Positions 1 to 9,769 of a DNA stretch of 64,000 nucleotides are shown here, piece after piece. Position numbers and translations under genes: made by a program. This DNA is from JAJTFA01 sp051715425 (GTDB lineage Bacteria > Bacteroidota > Bacteroidia > UKL13-3): contig JBPXJS010000008.1 in NCBI GenBank assembly GCA_051715425.1, positions 186,001 to 250,000 of the forward strand. The letters run 5' to 3'. The first letter of the stretch is position 1, and the number at the start of each line of letters is the position of its first letter. The notes under the pieces were generated by a model. That model saw nothing but the letters and a program-made list of their open reading frames with translations, was not told where the DNA came from and made no database searches.

Positions 1-1
1 C

Positions 2-1639
2 AGCGAACTCTCAGGCAAAAAAGGCCTGGAAAAAAGTCTCTTCGAACAAATAGGCCGCCTTGCCAAAGAAACCGGCACTCCTGCTGTGGAGGATATGGAA
101 AAACTGGCCGAGGATTTTTTAATTGGTAAAGCCAATGTGTATGGCAGTGCTTCCTTTTATGATTTTACCCATGCGGAAAACCGGGGCAAAAAAGTATACG
201 TATGCAACGGAAGTTCATGCCTTACTGCCGGCACTCAGGATACCGTTTCAGCCAAATTATCCAAACATTTTAAAGCAGAAGAAATAGGCCAGATGTGTTG
301 CCTTGGCCGTTGCCACGAGAACAGTTCTTTTCACTATGAGGGCAAAAACTATTCTGGTAATGCCATTGATTCCATCACTGATATTACTTCAGGTAAAAAC
401 AAACCAACCGATCATTACCATGTTGCCTCCTTTGGAACTCCTGTATTAACAGAAGAATTTCCGGGTATTGATGTATTTTATCAGATACTCACCGATTGCC
501 TCAGCAAAACACCTGAACAATTGCTTGCAGAATTAAAAGTATCCGGTGTTCGCGGTCGTGGTGGTGCGGGTTTTCCCATGTCGTTTAAATTAGAGAGCTG
601 CAAAAACACTCCGGGCAATACCAAATTTGTGGTGTGTAATGCCGATGAGGGTGATCCCGGTGCATACAGCGACCGGTACTTGCTGGAACACCGCCCACAC
701 AGCGTTTTGCTGGGTATGATCATTACCGGTTATATCATTGGCGCTCAAACAGGCGTGCTCTATATCCGTGGCGAATATCCTGAAAGCGTAGAAATAGTGC
801 AGGAAGAAATAAACAACCTGCATGCTAAAAAACTCCTTGGAGAGAATATTCAAAACAGCGGATTCTCCTTTGATTTTAAGGTAATAAAAGCCCAGGGTGC
901 TTATATCTGTGGTGAAGAAACCGCCCTGCTTTCTTCTATAGAAGGCCAAAGACCTGAAGTTCGGGTGCGCCCTCCATACCCTGCACAGCAAGGTTTATTT
1001 AACAAACCTACGGTGGTAAATAATGTGGAAACACTTGCCTGCGTTCCGTGGATTATGAGAGAAGGCGGTGAAAAGTTTGCCACCATTGGCAGAGGCAAAT
1101 CTACCGGTACCAAACTGATTTCACTTGATGGATTTTTTAACCGCCCGGGTATTTATGAAGCCGATATGGGTACTCCCCTTTCGCTGGTGGTAAACGAACT
1201 GGGACAAGGTTTCAGAACTGATATCAAAGCGTTGCATATTGGTGGCCCACTGGGTGGACTGGTACCGCTGAGTAAAATAAATGACCTCTCCATTGACTTT
1301 GAAAGTTTTAACCAGAACGGATTTTTATTGGGGCATGCCTCTGTTGTTTGCCTTCCTTCCAATTATCCCATGATTGATTACCTGGAACACCTTTTTGAAT
1401 TTACGGCACACGAAAGCTGCGGCAAATGTTTCCCCTGCCGGCTGGGCTCTACCCGTGGAAAAGAAATGCTGCAAAAAGCCCGTACCAGCGATTATAAAAT
1501 TGATAAAACCCTGCTCACCGATTTAATTGAAACCATGGAAATCGGCTCTCTTTGTGCACTTGGCGGTGGTGTTCCGTTGCCTATGCGCAATGCATTAACA
1601 TACTTTGAATCAGAATTGAAACCGTATTTTAAACAATAA
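2..1639 (+). CDS. NAD-linked formate dehydrogenase beta subunit, NuoE-NuoF fusion (5' end cut by window)
   Basis: Open through the left edge, so the start is not visible; the first in-frame start-like codon, GTG at 86, is inside the domain. The N-terminal part is a NuoE-like thioredoxin-fold [2Fe-2S] domain with a Cys-x4-Cys pair (CNGSSC) and a Cys-x3-Cys pair (CLGRC). The rest is NuoF-like: GRGGAGFP for FMN/NAD binding, GAYICGEETAL, and ESCGKCFPCR plus a later Cys (SLCALGG) for a [4Fe-4S] cluster. In this family the subunit passes electrons from the molybdenum subunit through FMN to NAD+. The gene ends 11 bp before the catalytic subunit, so the two are one operon. A hydrogenase or complex I subunit is less likely given that partner. 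Confidence 0.9.
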   Translation, partial: SELSGKKGLEKSLFEQIGRLAKETGTPAVEDMEKLAEDFLIGKANVYGSASFYDFTHAENRGKKVYVCNGSSCLTAGTQDTVSAKLSKHFKAEEIGQMCCLGRCHENSSFHYEGKNYSGNAIDSITDITSGKNKPTDHYHVASFGTPVLTEEFPGIDVFYQILTDCLSKTPEQLLAELKVSGVRGRGGAGFPMSFKLESCKNTPGNTKFVVCNADEGDPGAYSDRYLLEHRPHSVLLGMIITGYIIGAQTGVLYIRGEYPESVEIVQEEINNLHAKKLLGENIQNSGFSFDFKVIKAQGAYICGEETALLSSIEGQRPEVRVRPPYPAQQGLFNKPTVVNNVETLACVPWIMREGGEKFATIGRGKSTGTKLISLDGFFNRPGIYEADMGTPLSLVVNELGQGFRTDIKALHIGGPLGGLVPLSKINDLSIDFESFNQNGFLLGHASVVCLPSNYPMIDYLEHLFEFTAHESCGKCFPCRLGSTRGKEMLQKARTSDYKIDKTLLTDLIETMEIGSLCALGGGVPLPMRNALTYFESELKPYFKQ

Positions 1640-1650
1640 AATATCCAATT

Positions 1651-4476
1651 ATGACCGGGATTACAGAAAAGGATCAAAAAATACAGATACATACCAATGG
1701 CACCAGTTCCAACGGACATAATGGTGCACATAAAAATGGATCTACTGAGGTTAAAGTGGCTTATATTGATAACAAAGCATATGAGGTAAAAGACGGTGAA
1801 ACCATCCTCAGCTTTGTAAGAAGAAACCTTGGAAAAGACCTGGTGCCTACCCTATGCGATGCACCAAACCTGGAACCTTTCGGATCGTGCAGGGTATGCA
1901 GTGTAGACGTGGCCCTGATGGAAAACGGCCCGGTAAAAACACAGGCAAGCTGCCATACTCCGGTAATGGCCAATTCTTATATCTATCCTTCCAGTGACCG
2001 TGTTCAAAAACTGAGAAAAAATATTATTGAACTCGTGTTAACTGATCATCCGCTTGATTGTTTAACCTGCGAAGTAAATAACAATTGCGAACTGCAACAT
2101 GTAGCCGCACGTGTGGGTATTCGCGATGTGCGCTACCCGGAAGGTAAAAACCACCTCGACAGAACAAAGGATTTGAGTCACCCATACATGACCACCGACT
2201 TCAGTAAATGTATTAACTGTTTCCGTTGCGTGAGGGCCTGCGATGAGGTGCAGGGACAATTTGTATTAAGCATGGCCGGACGCGGTTTTGACAGCCATAT
2301 TATTAAAAGCTCCGAAGTAAGTTTTAAAGAAAGCGATTGTGTAAGTTGTGGTGCATGCGCACAGGCTTGTCCTACCTCAGCCATCAGCGATGTGTTCGAG
2401 TCTAAATCCATTGCCAATGTGGAGAAAACCAGAACCATTTGTACCTATTGTGGTGTAGGCTGTAACCTCGAAGTAGCTACCCAGGGTGGTAAGGTAAAAT
2501 CTATTCAGGCACCTTACGATGCAGAGGTAAATAAAGGCCATACCTGCCTTAAAGGTCGTTATGCATTCTCCTTTTATAACCACCCCGATCGTTTGCGTAC
2601 ACCGCTTGTTCGCAAAAACGGAGAACTCGTTCCTGCAACCTGGGATGAAGCTTACGATTATATTGCCAACGAATTAAAACGCATTAAAAACGATTTTGGT
2701 CCCGATTATATAGCCGGTATTTCTTCGGCACGTTGCACCAACGAAGAAAATTACCTCATGCAAAAGTTTATGCGTGTAGCTATAGGAACCAATAATATTG
2801 ACAGTTGTGCCCGCGTTTGCCACTCGCCCACAGCCTTAGGTATGCAGCGCACGTTTGGTACAGGTGCTGCCACCAATTCCATTATCGATCTCAAGTATAC
2901 CGATTGTATAATGGTGATTGGTGCCAACCCAACTGATGGACATCCGGTAACCGGTGCCAAGCTGAAACAGTTTGCCATGAAGGATAAGCCGAGCATTGTA
3001 ATAGATCCGCGCAGAACAGAAATGGCCAAATATGCTACCGTTCACCTGCAGCTTCGTCCCGGCACCAATGTGGCCCTGCTCAATATGATGTTGTATTATA
3101 TCATTAAAGAAGGGCTGGAAGACAAACAGTTTATTGCCACCAGAACCGAAGGGTATGATGAATTCCGCGAGCATATTTTAAAACTTGATTTAGACGAAAC
3201 AGAACGGGTAACCGGGGTGGATCGTGAGGAGGTTCGCAAGGCCGCTATGATTTATGCCAGTGCCAAAAATGCCATGAGTTTCCACGGGTTGGGTGTTACC
3301 GAGCATTCTTTGGGAACCTTTACTGTGATGCAAATTGCGGATCTGGCCATGATTACCGGAAATATTGGAAGGCGTGGTGTAGGTGTGAATCCCCTCCGCG
3401 GTCAAAACAATGTACAGGGTGCGGCCGATATGGGTTGCCAGCCACATCAGGGTGCCGGTTATTATGATGTAACCAATCCGGAATACCATAAAAAGTATGA
3501 AGAATTTTACGGTGCCAAATTGCCTTTACATATCGGGTATAAAATTCCGCAGATGTATGAGGCTTCTTTAAATGATAAACTCAAAGCCCTATGGCTGATG
3601 GGCGAGGACCTGGTACAAACCGACCCGAATACCAACCATGTAAAAGCAGCTTTGGGTAAACTCGATCTGCTGGTGGTACAGGAAATATTTATGACCGAAA
3701 CCTGTAAAATGGCTCACGTGGTATTGCCAGCTTCTTCCTTCCTGGAAAAAAGCGGAACCTTTACCAATGGCGAGCGAAGGATACAAAAAGTTCAGGCTGT
3801 GGTGGAGCCCATTGAAGGCACCAAACCTGACGGACAAATTGTAATTGATTTGCTGAACCGCATGGGTGTAAAAACACCTGATTACGATCCGGCCCTGATG
3901 CTGGAGGAAATTTCTAAGATTGTTCCGTTTTTTGCCGGTGTAAAATGGGCTGAGCTTGGCGATAATGGCAAACAATGGCCGGTAGCACCTGACGGAACCG
4001 ATACCGAAATATTGCATACCGAAACGTTTAAACGGGGCCTCGGTAAATTTATGAGTGCCGATTGGAGGGAGTCTCAGGAACTGGTTAAAAATGGCAAAGA
4101 GTTTCCATATATACTTACCACCAACCGCGAGCTGGAGCATTACAATGCCGGTACCATGACCCGCAGAACACGCAATGAGCAGATTTTAACCGAAGATGTA
4201 TTGCTGATAAACCCGGAAGATGCCGCCAAACACTTTATTTCCGAAGGCGATATGGTATGTATTGAAAGTGCCCGCGGAAAAATTGATGTAAAGGCCAGAA
4301 TTACCGATGAAGTAAAATCGGGAGTGCTCTCCTCTACCTTCCACTTCCCTGAAATTAAAATGAATGATATTACCAGCAGTGTTGCCGACAGCGAGGCATT
4401 ATGCCCCGAATACAAAGTGGTGGCGGTAAATATCCGTAAGAGCAAAGGGAAATATAAGGTGGGGAAACCTGTTTAG
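1651..4476 (+). CDS. fdhA: Formate dehydrogenase alpha subunit, molybdopterin and iron-sulfur protein (Cys form)
   Basis: 941 residues. N-terminal NuoG-like part: [2Fe-2S] cysteines at about 69, 80, 83 and 101, a His133-x3-Cys137/140/146 cluster motif, then two 4-Cys ferredoxin motifs at 187-197 and 230-240. The catalytic part opens with a [4Fe-4S] motif, Cys264, 267, 271 and 299, followed by ARVCHSPT, where Cys390-His391 occupy the active-site Cys/Sec-His position of formate dehydrogenases; no in-frame TGA is used. The C-terminal molybdopterin dinucleotide-binding domain is present (LTTNRELEHYNAGTMTRR). It oxidises formate to CO2, coupled here to NAD+ through the upstream fused subunit. The residues before the ferredoxin domain (about 1-32) are low-complexity, rich in Asn, Gly and His. 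Molybdenum versus tungsten cannot be told from sequence. Confidence 0.93.
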   Translation: MTGITEKDQKIQIHTNGTSSNGHNGAHKNGSTEVKVAYIDNKAYEVKDGETILSFVRRNLGKDLVPTLCDAPNLEPFGSCRVCSVDVALMENGPVKTQASCHTPVMANSYIYPSSDRVQKLRKNIIELVLTDHPLDCLTCEVNNNCELQHVAARVGIRDVRYPEGKNHLDRTKDLSHPYMTTDFSKCINCFRCVRACDEVQGQFVLSMAGRGFDSHIIKSSEVSFKESDCVSCGACAQACPTSAISDVFESKSIANVEKTRTICTYCGVGCNLEVATQGGKVKSIQAPYDAEVNKGHTCLKGRYAFSFYNHPDRLRTPLVRKNGELVPATWDEAYDYIANELKRIKNDFGPDYIAGISSARCTNEENYLMQKFMRVAIGTNNIDSCARVCHSPTALGMQRTFGTGAATNSIIDLKYTDCIMVIGANPTDGHPVTGAKLKQFAMKDKPSIVIDPRRTEMAKYATVHLQLRPGTNVALLNMMLYYIIKEGLEDKQFIATRTEGYDEFREHILKLDLDETERVTGVDREEVRKAAMIYASAKNAMSFHGLGVTEHSLGTFTVMQIADLAMITGNIGRRGVGVNPLRGQNNVQGAADMGCQPHQGAGYYDVTNPEYHKKYEEFYGAKLPLHIGYKIPQMYEASLNDKLKALWLMGEDLVQTDPNTNHVKAALGKLDLLVVQEIFMTETCKMAHVVLPASSFLEKSGTFTNGERRIQKVQAVVEPIEGTKPDGQIVIDLLNRMGVKTPDYDPALMLEEISKIVPFFAGVKWAELGDNGKQWPVAPDGTDTEILHTETFKRGLGKFMSADWRESQELVKNGKEFPYILTTNRELEHYNAGTMTRRTRNEQILTEDVLLINPEDAAKHFISEGDMVCIESARGKIDVKARITDEVKSGVLSSTFHFPEIKMNDITSSVADSEALCPEYKVVAVNIRKSKGKYKVGKPV

Positions 4477-4605
4477 GGAGAGGGTGATGCCTGTTATTTT
4501 TTATGCAAAAAAACTTGTGGCAGGTATAACAATTCTGCTCACGCATTGCAAGACCTGTCCCGTTTACGGGATGCGCGAGAACGAGGAGCAATAAACTAAT
4601 TTTTA

Positions 4606-6201
4606 CTATTCTTTATAAAACAGGAATCCATTGGTTTTGGCAAAACAAAAGCTACTGTTATCATTATTCAGTAAACCAAGCAATAAAAGGCCATTGATAC
4701 CTTGATAATCTTCTATGTAATAGCCTATTTTTTTTATTGAAAACGCTTCACATATAGTTGGTTTATCACTGTACCAGTTAATTAAAGCGCCATACTTATC
4801 TCCCTTTTTTATCACTAAAAATCTATCAGAAAAATGCTGAAAGCGCAATTTGTTTTCATATATAGTATCATACTTATTTTCAAGTAGCAGTTGTCCTTTC
4901 GAGGAAATGAAACCGTATAAACCATCCTTCTTTATGATCCATTTTTTGTAGTAAATCGTTTGCGATAAACTATTTTTATCAAAGCTTCCAAAATCAATGG
5001 ACTCATACATAACAGGAATAACTTCCTTTCCATAAGCATCAATAGTTCCAAATTTTAGCCTTCCTGTTTCATTGTCTTTAATCCCTACCAAAAAACAATG
5101 TTCTTCTTCCTCCCCTCTGCTGTAACTTAAATGCAAAACACTGTCATATAAAGGTTTTGTAGATATACTATCTGTAAATACAAGTCCGTATTTATTTCCC
5201 ATTTTATACCTCACAAAATTTAATAATACTATTTGTTTATGTGCCCTGTTAGTAACCACATTATAATAGTTTATTATTTCCATGGTATCAGGGATTACAG
5301 GCAATACTATTTTTGCAAACTGATTTTCATTCTCCATATCAGGAGTTCTTATAAATTGAATTTCATTGTTTACCCATTTAAATTTTGCCTGTATTTGATC
5401 TCCGGAATTGCTCGGAACGGTTAATCCCGACATTCTTTTGCCATAAGGCATATCCACTCCATCATTATTTGGTGATCCGGAACTTCCCTTACTTTTCTTC
5501 AGCGCGGGTTCCAGTATAAATTTACCTTTTACAAATGCCAGTGTAAATTCCTTCTCATCATCCCATTTATTTTGTTGAACCATCAGTACTCTTCTGCCAT
5601 TTATTCTGCCTGTTAGTCCTATGCGATAATAATCTGTGCATATCCATTGGCTTATCTGTTGTTCATCACAATCAAAAGTAAATAAGCTGCATTTGTTTTC
5701 CATATTTTTAGCTACAAAAATGGCGTAGCGAGATTGTTTTCTATTTTTTAGGCTCCATTCAAGTGTATCTATAATATTAAAGTTCTTAAAGTTGGCAGGA
5801 TAAATATTTACCCCATTAATACTAAAAAGAGATTGATAACTGCGCTCTTGCTGGTCTGCTGCAGAGTTTTTAAGTGTAGGTTCAAAATCATAACTCAAAC
5901 CCGTTCTAAAGGCTGATATAAATTTATTTCTAAATACTTCAAATTCGCTATAGTCGCTATTGGCTATTATTTCTTTGTTTTCATATAATAAGGTAGTCTT
6001 TCCGGCTTTGTCTGCAATAAAATAACCATTTGGAGTACGCTTTTTCACGGTGATATGATCATAGCCTGGCACCAGCACCATATTTCCTGCCGTATCTGCA
6101 AGTCCAAACATATTCCCTACTCGATAAGGAACCAATATTTTTTGACTATAAACAGATTGGGATACTGTTAATAGCAGATAAAAAAGCAATCTTGACAGCA
6201 T
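4606..6201 (-). CDS. Secreted WG-repeat protein
   Basis: About 531 residues from ATG 6201; an in-frame TTG ten codons upstream is possible, but the ATG puts a clean signal peptide (MLSRLLFYLLLTVSQSVYS) at the N-terminus. The body contains WG/KWG-like units such as KYGLVFTD, LYGFISSKGQ and KYGALINW, each followed by a Y-D-x-I-type segment, the pattern of WG beta-propeller-like repeat proteins common in Bacteroidota. No catalytic motif is seen. It lies convergent to the formate dehydrogenase operon and has no obvious operon partner. Function unknown. Confidence 0.7.
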   Translation of the reverse strand: MLSRLLFYLLLTVSQSVYSQKILVPYRVGNMFGLADTAGNMVLVPGYDHITVKKRTPNGYFIADKAGKTTLLYENKEIIANSDYSEFEVFRNKFISAFRTGLSYDFEPTLKNSAADQQERSYQSLFSINGVNIYPANFKNFNIIDTLEWSLKNRKQSRYAIFVAKNMENKCSLFTFDCDEQQISQWICTDYYRIGLTGRINGRRVLMVQQNKWDDEKEFTLAFVKGKFILEPALKKSKGSSGSPNNDGVDMPYGKRMSGLTVPSNSGDQIQAKFKWVNNEIQFIRTPDMENENQFAKIVLPVIPDTMEIINYYNVVTNRAHKQIVLLNFVRYKMGNKYGLVFTDSISTKPLYDSVLHLSYSRGEEEEHCFLVGIKDNETGRLKFGTIDAYGKEVIPVMYESIDFGSFDKNSLSQTIYYKKWIIKKDGLYGFISSKGQLLLENKYDTIYENKLRFQHFSDRFLVIKKGDKYGALINWYSDKPTICEAFSIKKIGYYIEDYQGINGLLLLGLLNNDNSSFCFAKTNGFLFYKE

Positions 6202-6397
6202 ATTCGTTTGATTAACATGAACGCACTGCAATTACCTGTTTTAAATATGAAATTGCAATTAGCAGGTAATATATACTTAGAATAAATACCAACTCATCGT
6301 TTATCACACAAACCGGACAAGTCTTTTTATGCATGTGGCTGCAAAAACACTTAAAATTTAATATTTAAAACTAAAATATCTTCAACACATCTTCACA

Positions 6398-6829
6398 TCA
6401 ATTTTCTCTGTTCACCTCAACCCCATATCGCATGGCTGCTTCGAGTATATTCAAATCTATATCTGCCATCGTTTTAAACTTGATACAATAACCGGTAACC
6501 TTGGCCTTGCCTATCTTTTCTCCAAAGGTTTTGGCCAGATACGTTTTATCCTTCATACCCATGATGTATACAGAAATGCCACTTTGGTTGGCACTAAATC
6601 CTATCTGATAAAATTCCTTGCTGCTTCCATCGGCATAGCTTATGGTATAAGAACCATAACCAATATTTGGATTAGAAACAATTTTACCTTCCCTGTTTTT
6701 ACCATCTTCAAACCACCTCTTACCCTTGGGTAATACCCGAATGCAAAGCTGATGTAATTCCAGCATATCCCTGCGTTTTGGTTCAGGCTGGCTGCTGATG
6801 TATTCGTTCATTTGTTCCTGTATGTTCAT
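6398..6829 (-). CDS. DUF1801 (YdhG-like) domain protein
   Basis: 143 residues, no signal peptide or membrane segment. The sequence (MNIQEQMNEYISSQPEPKR, then ADGSSKEFYQIGFSANQSG and MADIDLNILEAAMRYGVE) matches the DUF1801 fold, related to the frataxin-like YdhG family. Members are small cytosolic proteins of uncertain role; iron-chaperone activity has been suggested for one subgroup. The gene stands alone between the WG-repeat gene and the copper locus. Confidence 0.7.
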   Translation of the reverse strand: MNIQEQMNEYISSQPEPKRRDMLELHQLCIRVLPKGKRWFEDGKNREGKIVSNPNIGYGSYTISYADGSSKEFYQIGFSANQSGISVYIMGMKDKTYLAKTFGEKIGKAKVTGYCIKFKTMADIDLNILEAAMRYGVEVNREN

Positions 6830-7050
6830 ATAAAACCATTAGAGCAGTTTTTGCCAATTATTTATGGTTGGCATTTCACCTCACCTTGTACAACTGTTTT
6901 TATTCCTTTGTGCCAGGCTATTCAAACCTCCTCTTTATTTGAATGAAAGTCAAGAACAAAAACCGATTTCTTCACAAGGCATACCAGAGGTAAGCAGCAT
7001 TACCTAAGAGGCTTAAGTTATCATTATTTTTATCCTTTAATAGCACAGGT
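6830..7050. other. Intergenic 220 bp, nothing recognised
   Basis: AT-rich stretch between the end of the multicopper oxidase gene and the start of the DUF1801 gene. I see no ORF, RNA gene, good terminator hairpin or repeat here. It must hold the DUF1801 promoter, but no TAnnTTTG box stands out. Confidence 0.5.
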
Positions 7051-9321
7051 TTAATAATTAAGGGATAGTCCTGCGCCAAAACCCATATCACTATCATAAT
7101 GCACCCTTATTCCCGAATGCCGGGTAAGGATATAGCGAAGATCGGCCATATACTCCAAATCGGTGTTTATCATAAAGCCTGTTCTTAGTTTTTTTGAAAC
7201 AGGAATATCTTCACGCATGAGTGTCATCCGAAATGTTCCCTGAGAATAAACTTCTGCCTGAATATTTATTAACATGGGCAAGGTGTACATCAACCCTGCA
7301 CTCAAAGCAGCCCGGTTGTCTTTTTTATTTACCTGTTTAAACAGGTTTTCTTCATGCTCATCGATTCCCATTTTTCTGTACCTCCAGTCGAAACCGATAA
7401 ACGGCATCAACCATTGCATTTTGCCAATATATCTTCCAAGATGTGTTTCTATTTCGTAACCGTGCATATCACTATATCCCAAACGCCATTCCGTTCCTAA
7501 ACTATACCGCGCATTCATCAGCATCAGTTCCCCATCATTGCCGTTGGTGGCAAAATCGTTTTGCGCCATCAAATGCGGCATATTGCTTTCCCTTTGCAGC
7601 ATCCGGTATACCTTAGCTTTATTCCCTAATTTGGGATTCTGATAGTTATCAACCGCAAAAACCCTGTTCATACCAGCCATCATATGGTACAGGATATGGC
7701 AATGAAAAAACCAGTCGCCTTCTACGTTTGCATGAAACTCAATGGTATCCGTTTCCATAGGCATAATGTCCATAATATTCTTAAGCGGTGCATATATGCC
7801 ATATTGGTTTAATATACGAAAGTCGAACCCATGCAGGTGTATCGGATGACGCATCATGGAATTGTTGTAAATCACTACCCTTAAAATTTCACCTTTTTTC
7901 ACCGGAATCTGATCACTTTCTGAAAGCACCCGGTTATCCATGCTCCATACATAACGGTTCATATTGCCGGTAAGCGTAAAGGTTAGTTCCTTCACGGGTG
8001 CATGTGCAGGAAGCGCTGTTGGGTAAGGTGACTTCAGCATAGCATAATTTAAGGTAACAATATCACTCAGCGCATTGGCATTATAACGGTTTGGATCATC
8101 CTCCATATTTGCCTTATGCATGCTGGTGTCAGATTTTTTTCCTGAACCCTCTTCCTCTCCGGTAATTTCAGGATACATCACCACATTCATATCCATTTGA
8201 TTCAGGCTCATATTCATACCCATATCGTCCAGATCTCCGTTCATCTTCATCATATCGTTCATCATCTTCATTCCTTCAAAATATTTAAGCCGGGGCATTT
8301 CACCCACATACTGAGCTACACCTTCACCAATAAAATAGCTGGTTGATTGGGTGCGGTCTTCCGTGGTAGCCATAAACTCATATGCTTTTCCGTTTTCAGG
8401 AATCGTTATCACAATATCGTACGTTTCAGATACGGCAATAATCAACCTGTCTACATCAACGGGTTCCACATCATTTCCATCACTGGCCACTACCCTCATT
8501 TTTCCGCCAGCATACCTGAGCCAGAAATAGGATGATGCACCACCATTTGAAATCCGCAATCGCACCTTATCACCACCTTTGAGTGGCTTACCACCCACCT
8601 GCTTCAGTTCTGTTGTATGATTTCCGTTTATCAGTACTTTATCATAATACACATCGCTCACATCCATAGCCAGCATGCGTTTCCACTCATTGGTAAGTTT
8701 GGTTTTGAAATGTCCTTTTAAAATGGCTTCTGTATAACTTTGGGTGGCTCCCTTTTTAATGGCAAACCAGTCGCTGGCATTGTGCAACATTCGGTGTACA
8801 TTCTCCGGCTTCAGGTTGGTCCATTCACTAAGCATCAATGGAACGGCAGGCAAATCATCAATTCCTTTTCTGAAGGTATGATCACCTGTTTTTTTATGCA
8901 TTATAAAACTTCCATACATACCTATTTGCTCCTGCAAACCTGAGTGCGAATGGTACCAATGCGTGCCATGCTGCATAATAGGAAAACGGTAGGTATATAT
9001 GGTACCCGGGGCAATTGGCATCTGTGTTAAAAAAGGTACCCCATCTTCTTTGTTGGGAAGAAATAAGCCGTGCCAATGCAGGGATGTACTTTCTTTCAAC
9101 TGGTTGTGAACTACAATTTCAGCGGTATCACCATCTGTAAATACAAGTGTAGGCATGGGTATTTGCCCGTTTACCGCAATGGCTCTTTTCTCCATACCGG
9201 CTATATTCACCATGGTATCTCTTACATATAAATCATAGTGCACCACTTGTTGTGCCAATATATCTGTAAGGAATAAAAGCACCCCGAACATCATCAACAC
9301 AAATCTGTTTCCTGTTTTCAT
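7051..9321 (-). CDS. Multicopper oxidase (CopA-type) with CopB-like C-terminal domain
   Basis: 756 residues with a signal peptide, so periplasmic. All four copper motifs are present: HWHG at about 82, HWYHSHSG at 121-128, HPIHLHGF near 490 and FHCHILYHMMAG near 535, which gives type 1 and trinuclear copper sites. A Met-rich insert (about 340-385, many MxM/MxxM units) is typical of copper-tolerant oxidases that bind Cu(I). After the oxidase domain, residues 600-756 (GTEWRLGYSDMHGYE, RYILTRHSGIR, terminal Asn-Tyr) resemble the outer-membrane copper protein CopB. Last gene of the copper operon, 3 bp after the MlpB-like gene. Expected role: oxidation of toxic Cu(I) in the periplasm. Confidence 0.9.
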   Translation of the reverse strand: MKTGNRFVLMMFGVLLFLTDILAQQVVHYDLYVRDTMVNIAGMEKRAIAVNGQIPMPTLVFTDGDTAEIVVHNQLKESTSLHWHGLFLPNKEDGVPFLTQMPIAPGTIYTYRFPIMQHGTHWYHSHSGLQEQIGMYGSFIMHKKTGDHTFRKGIDDLPAVPLMLSEWTNLKPENVHRMLHNASDWFAIKKGATQSYTEAILKGHFKTKLTNEWKRMLAMDVSDVYYDKVLINGNHTTELKQVGGKPLKGGDKVRLRISNGGASSYFWLRYAGGKMRVVASDGNDVEPVDVDRLIIAVSETYDIVITIPENGKAYEFMATTEDRTQSTSYFIGEGVAQYVGEMPRLKYFEGMKMMNDMMKMNGDLDDMGMNMSLNQMDMNVVMYPEITGEEEGSGKKSDTSMHKANMEDDPNRYNANALSDIVTLNYAMLKSPYPTALPAHAPVKELTFTLTGNMNRYVWSMDNRVLSESDQIPVKKGEILRVVIYNNSMMRHPIHLHGFDFRILNQYGIYAPLKNIMDIMPMETDTIEFHANVEGDWFFHCHILYHMMAGMNRVFAVDNYQNPKLGNKAKVYRMLQRESNMPHLMAQNDFATNGNDGELMLMNARYSLGTEWRLGYSDMHGYEIETHLGRYIGKMQWLMPFIGFDWRYRKMGIDEHEENLFKQVNKKDNRAALSAGLMYTLPMLINIQAEVYSQGTFRMTLMREDIPVSKKLRTGFMINTDLEYMADLRYILTRHSGIRVHYDSDMGFGAGLSLNY

Positions 9322-9324
9322 AAA

Positions 9325-9758
9325 TTATTTTCGCTTTGAGAAAAATGCCCTGTAATTTTCCATATTTTCAAAATAGAGTACCTCACCCTGATCACCTGTT
9401 ATGGCTATTACCGCCTTAGCTTTATCAACCCGCTTTTTTGATACCGGATCAACTGACATGCGAACACTTTCTTCTTTCGGAATTCGTTTCCTGCACATTT
9501 CGCAACAACCATAATATAATCGTCCGTTGAGACTAACCTCGAGTTGCTTCTTTCCCATGTAGATATTGTTTACCATGCATACCAGATGATTTGGAACAAC
9601 GTCTCCTTTTTTATAAATCGGATCGCCACTAACACGTGTGAACGAATGTTTCAAGGCAATGCCGTTAGATGCCGGCTTACAATGTGCTGTTCGTATATAA
9701 AACCGGATACACACAAGTAAGCTGCCAAAAGTGTAACCGGAGCAAATACTTTTCTCAT
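9325..9758 (-). pseudogene. MlpB-like metal-binding protein with probable frameshift near the 5' end
   Basis: The conserved part reads KHSFTRVSGDP, VPNHLVCMVNN, MGKKQLEV, YYGCCEMCRKRIP, the Cys-rich MlpB/TRASH-like pattern seen beside copper genes in Bacteroidota. Its frame can be extended upstream only into an unlikely Arg-rich leader that overlaps the preceding gene (GTG/TTG-type start near 9786). The adjacent frame instead has an ATG at 9758, an AGGAG-like ribosome site and a hydrophobic leader (MRKVFAPVTLLAAYLCVSG), which runs into TGA at 9651-9653. Joining the two needs a one-base shift between about 9653 and 9700. This is either a sequencing/assembly error or a real mutation. Likely periplasmic, role in copper handling inferred from context. 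Confidence 0.6.
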
Positions 9759-9769
9759 CTCTCTCTCTC

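Noticed and set aside
2815..2825. Selenocysteine in formate dehydrogenase
   Set aside because: The active-site codon is TGC, so the enzyme is the cysteine form; no in-frame TGA or SECIS-type hairpin.
3589..4140. 183-codon minus-strand open frame
   Set aside because: It lies fully inside fdhA, has no domain and no promoter or ribosome site; it is a shadow of the coding bias on the other strand.
4558..4571. TCCCGT-TT-ACGGGA as a terminator after fdhA
   Set aside because: Short stem with a two-base loop and no T-run on either strand; a hairpin of this kind is common by chance.
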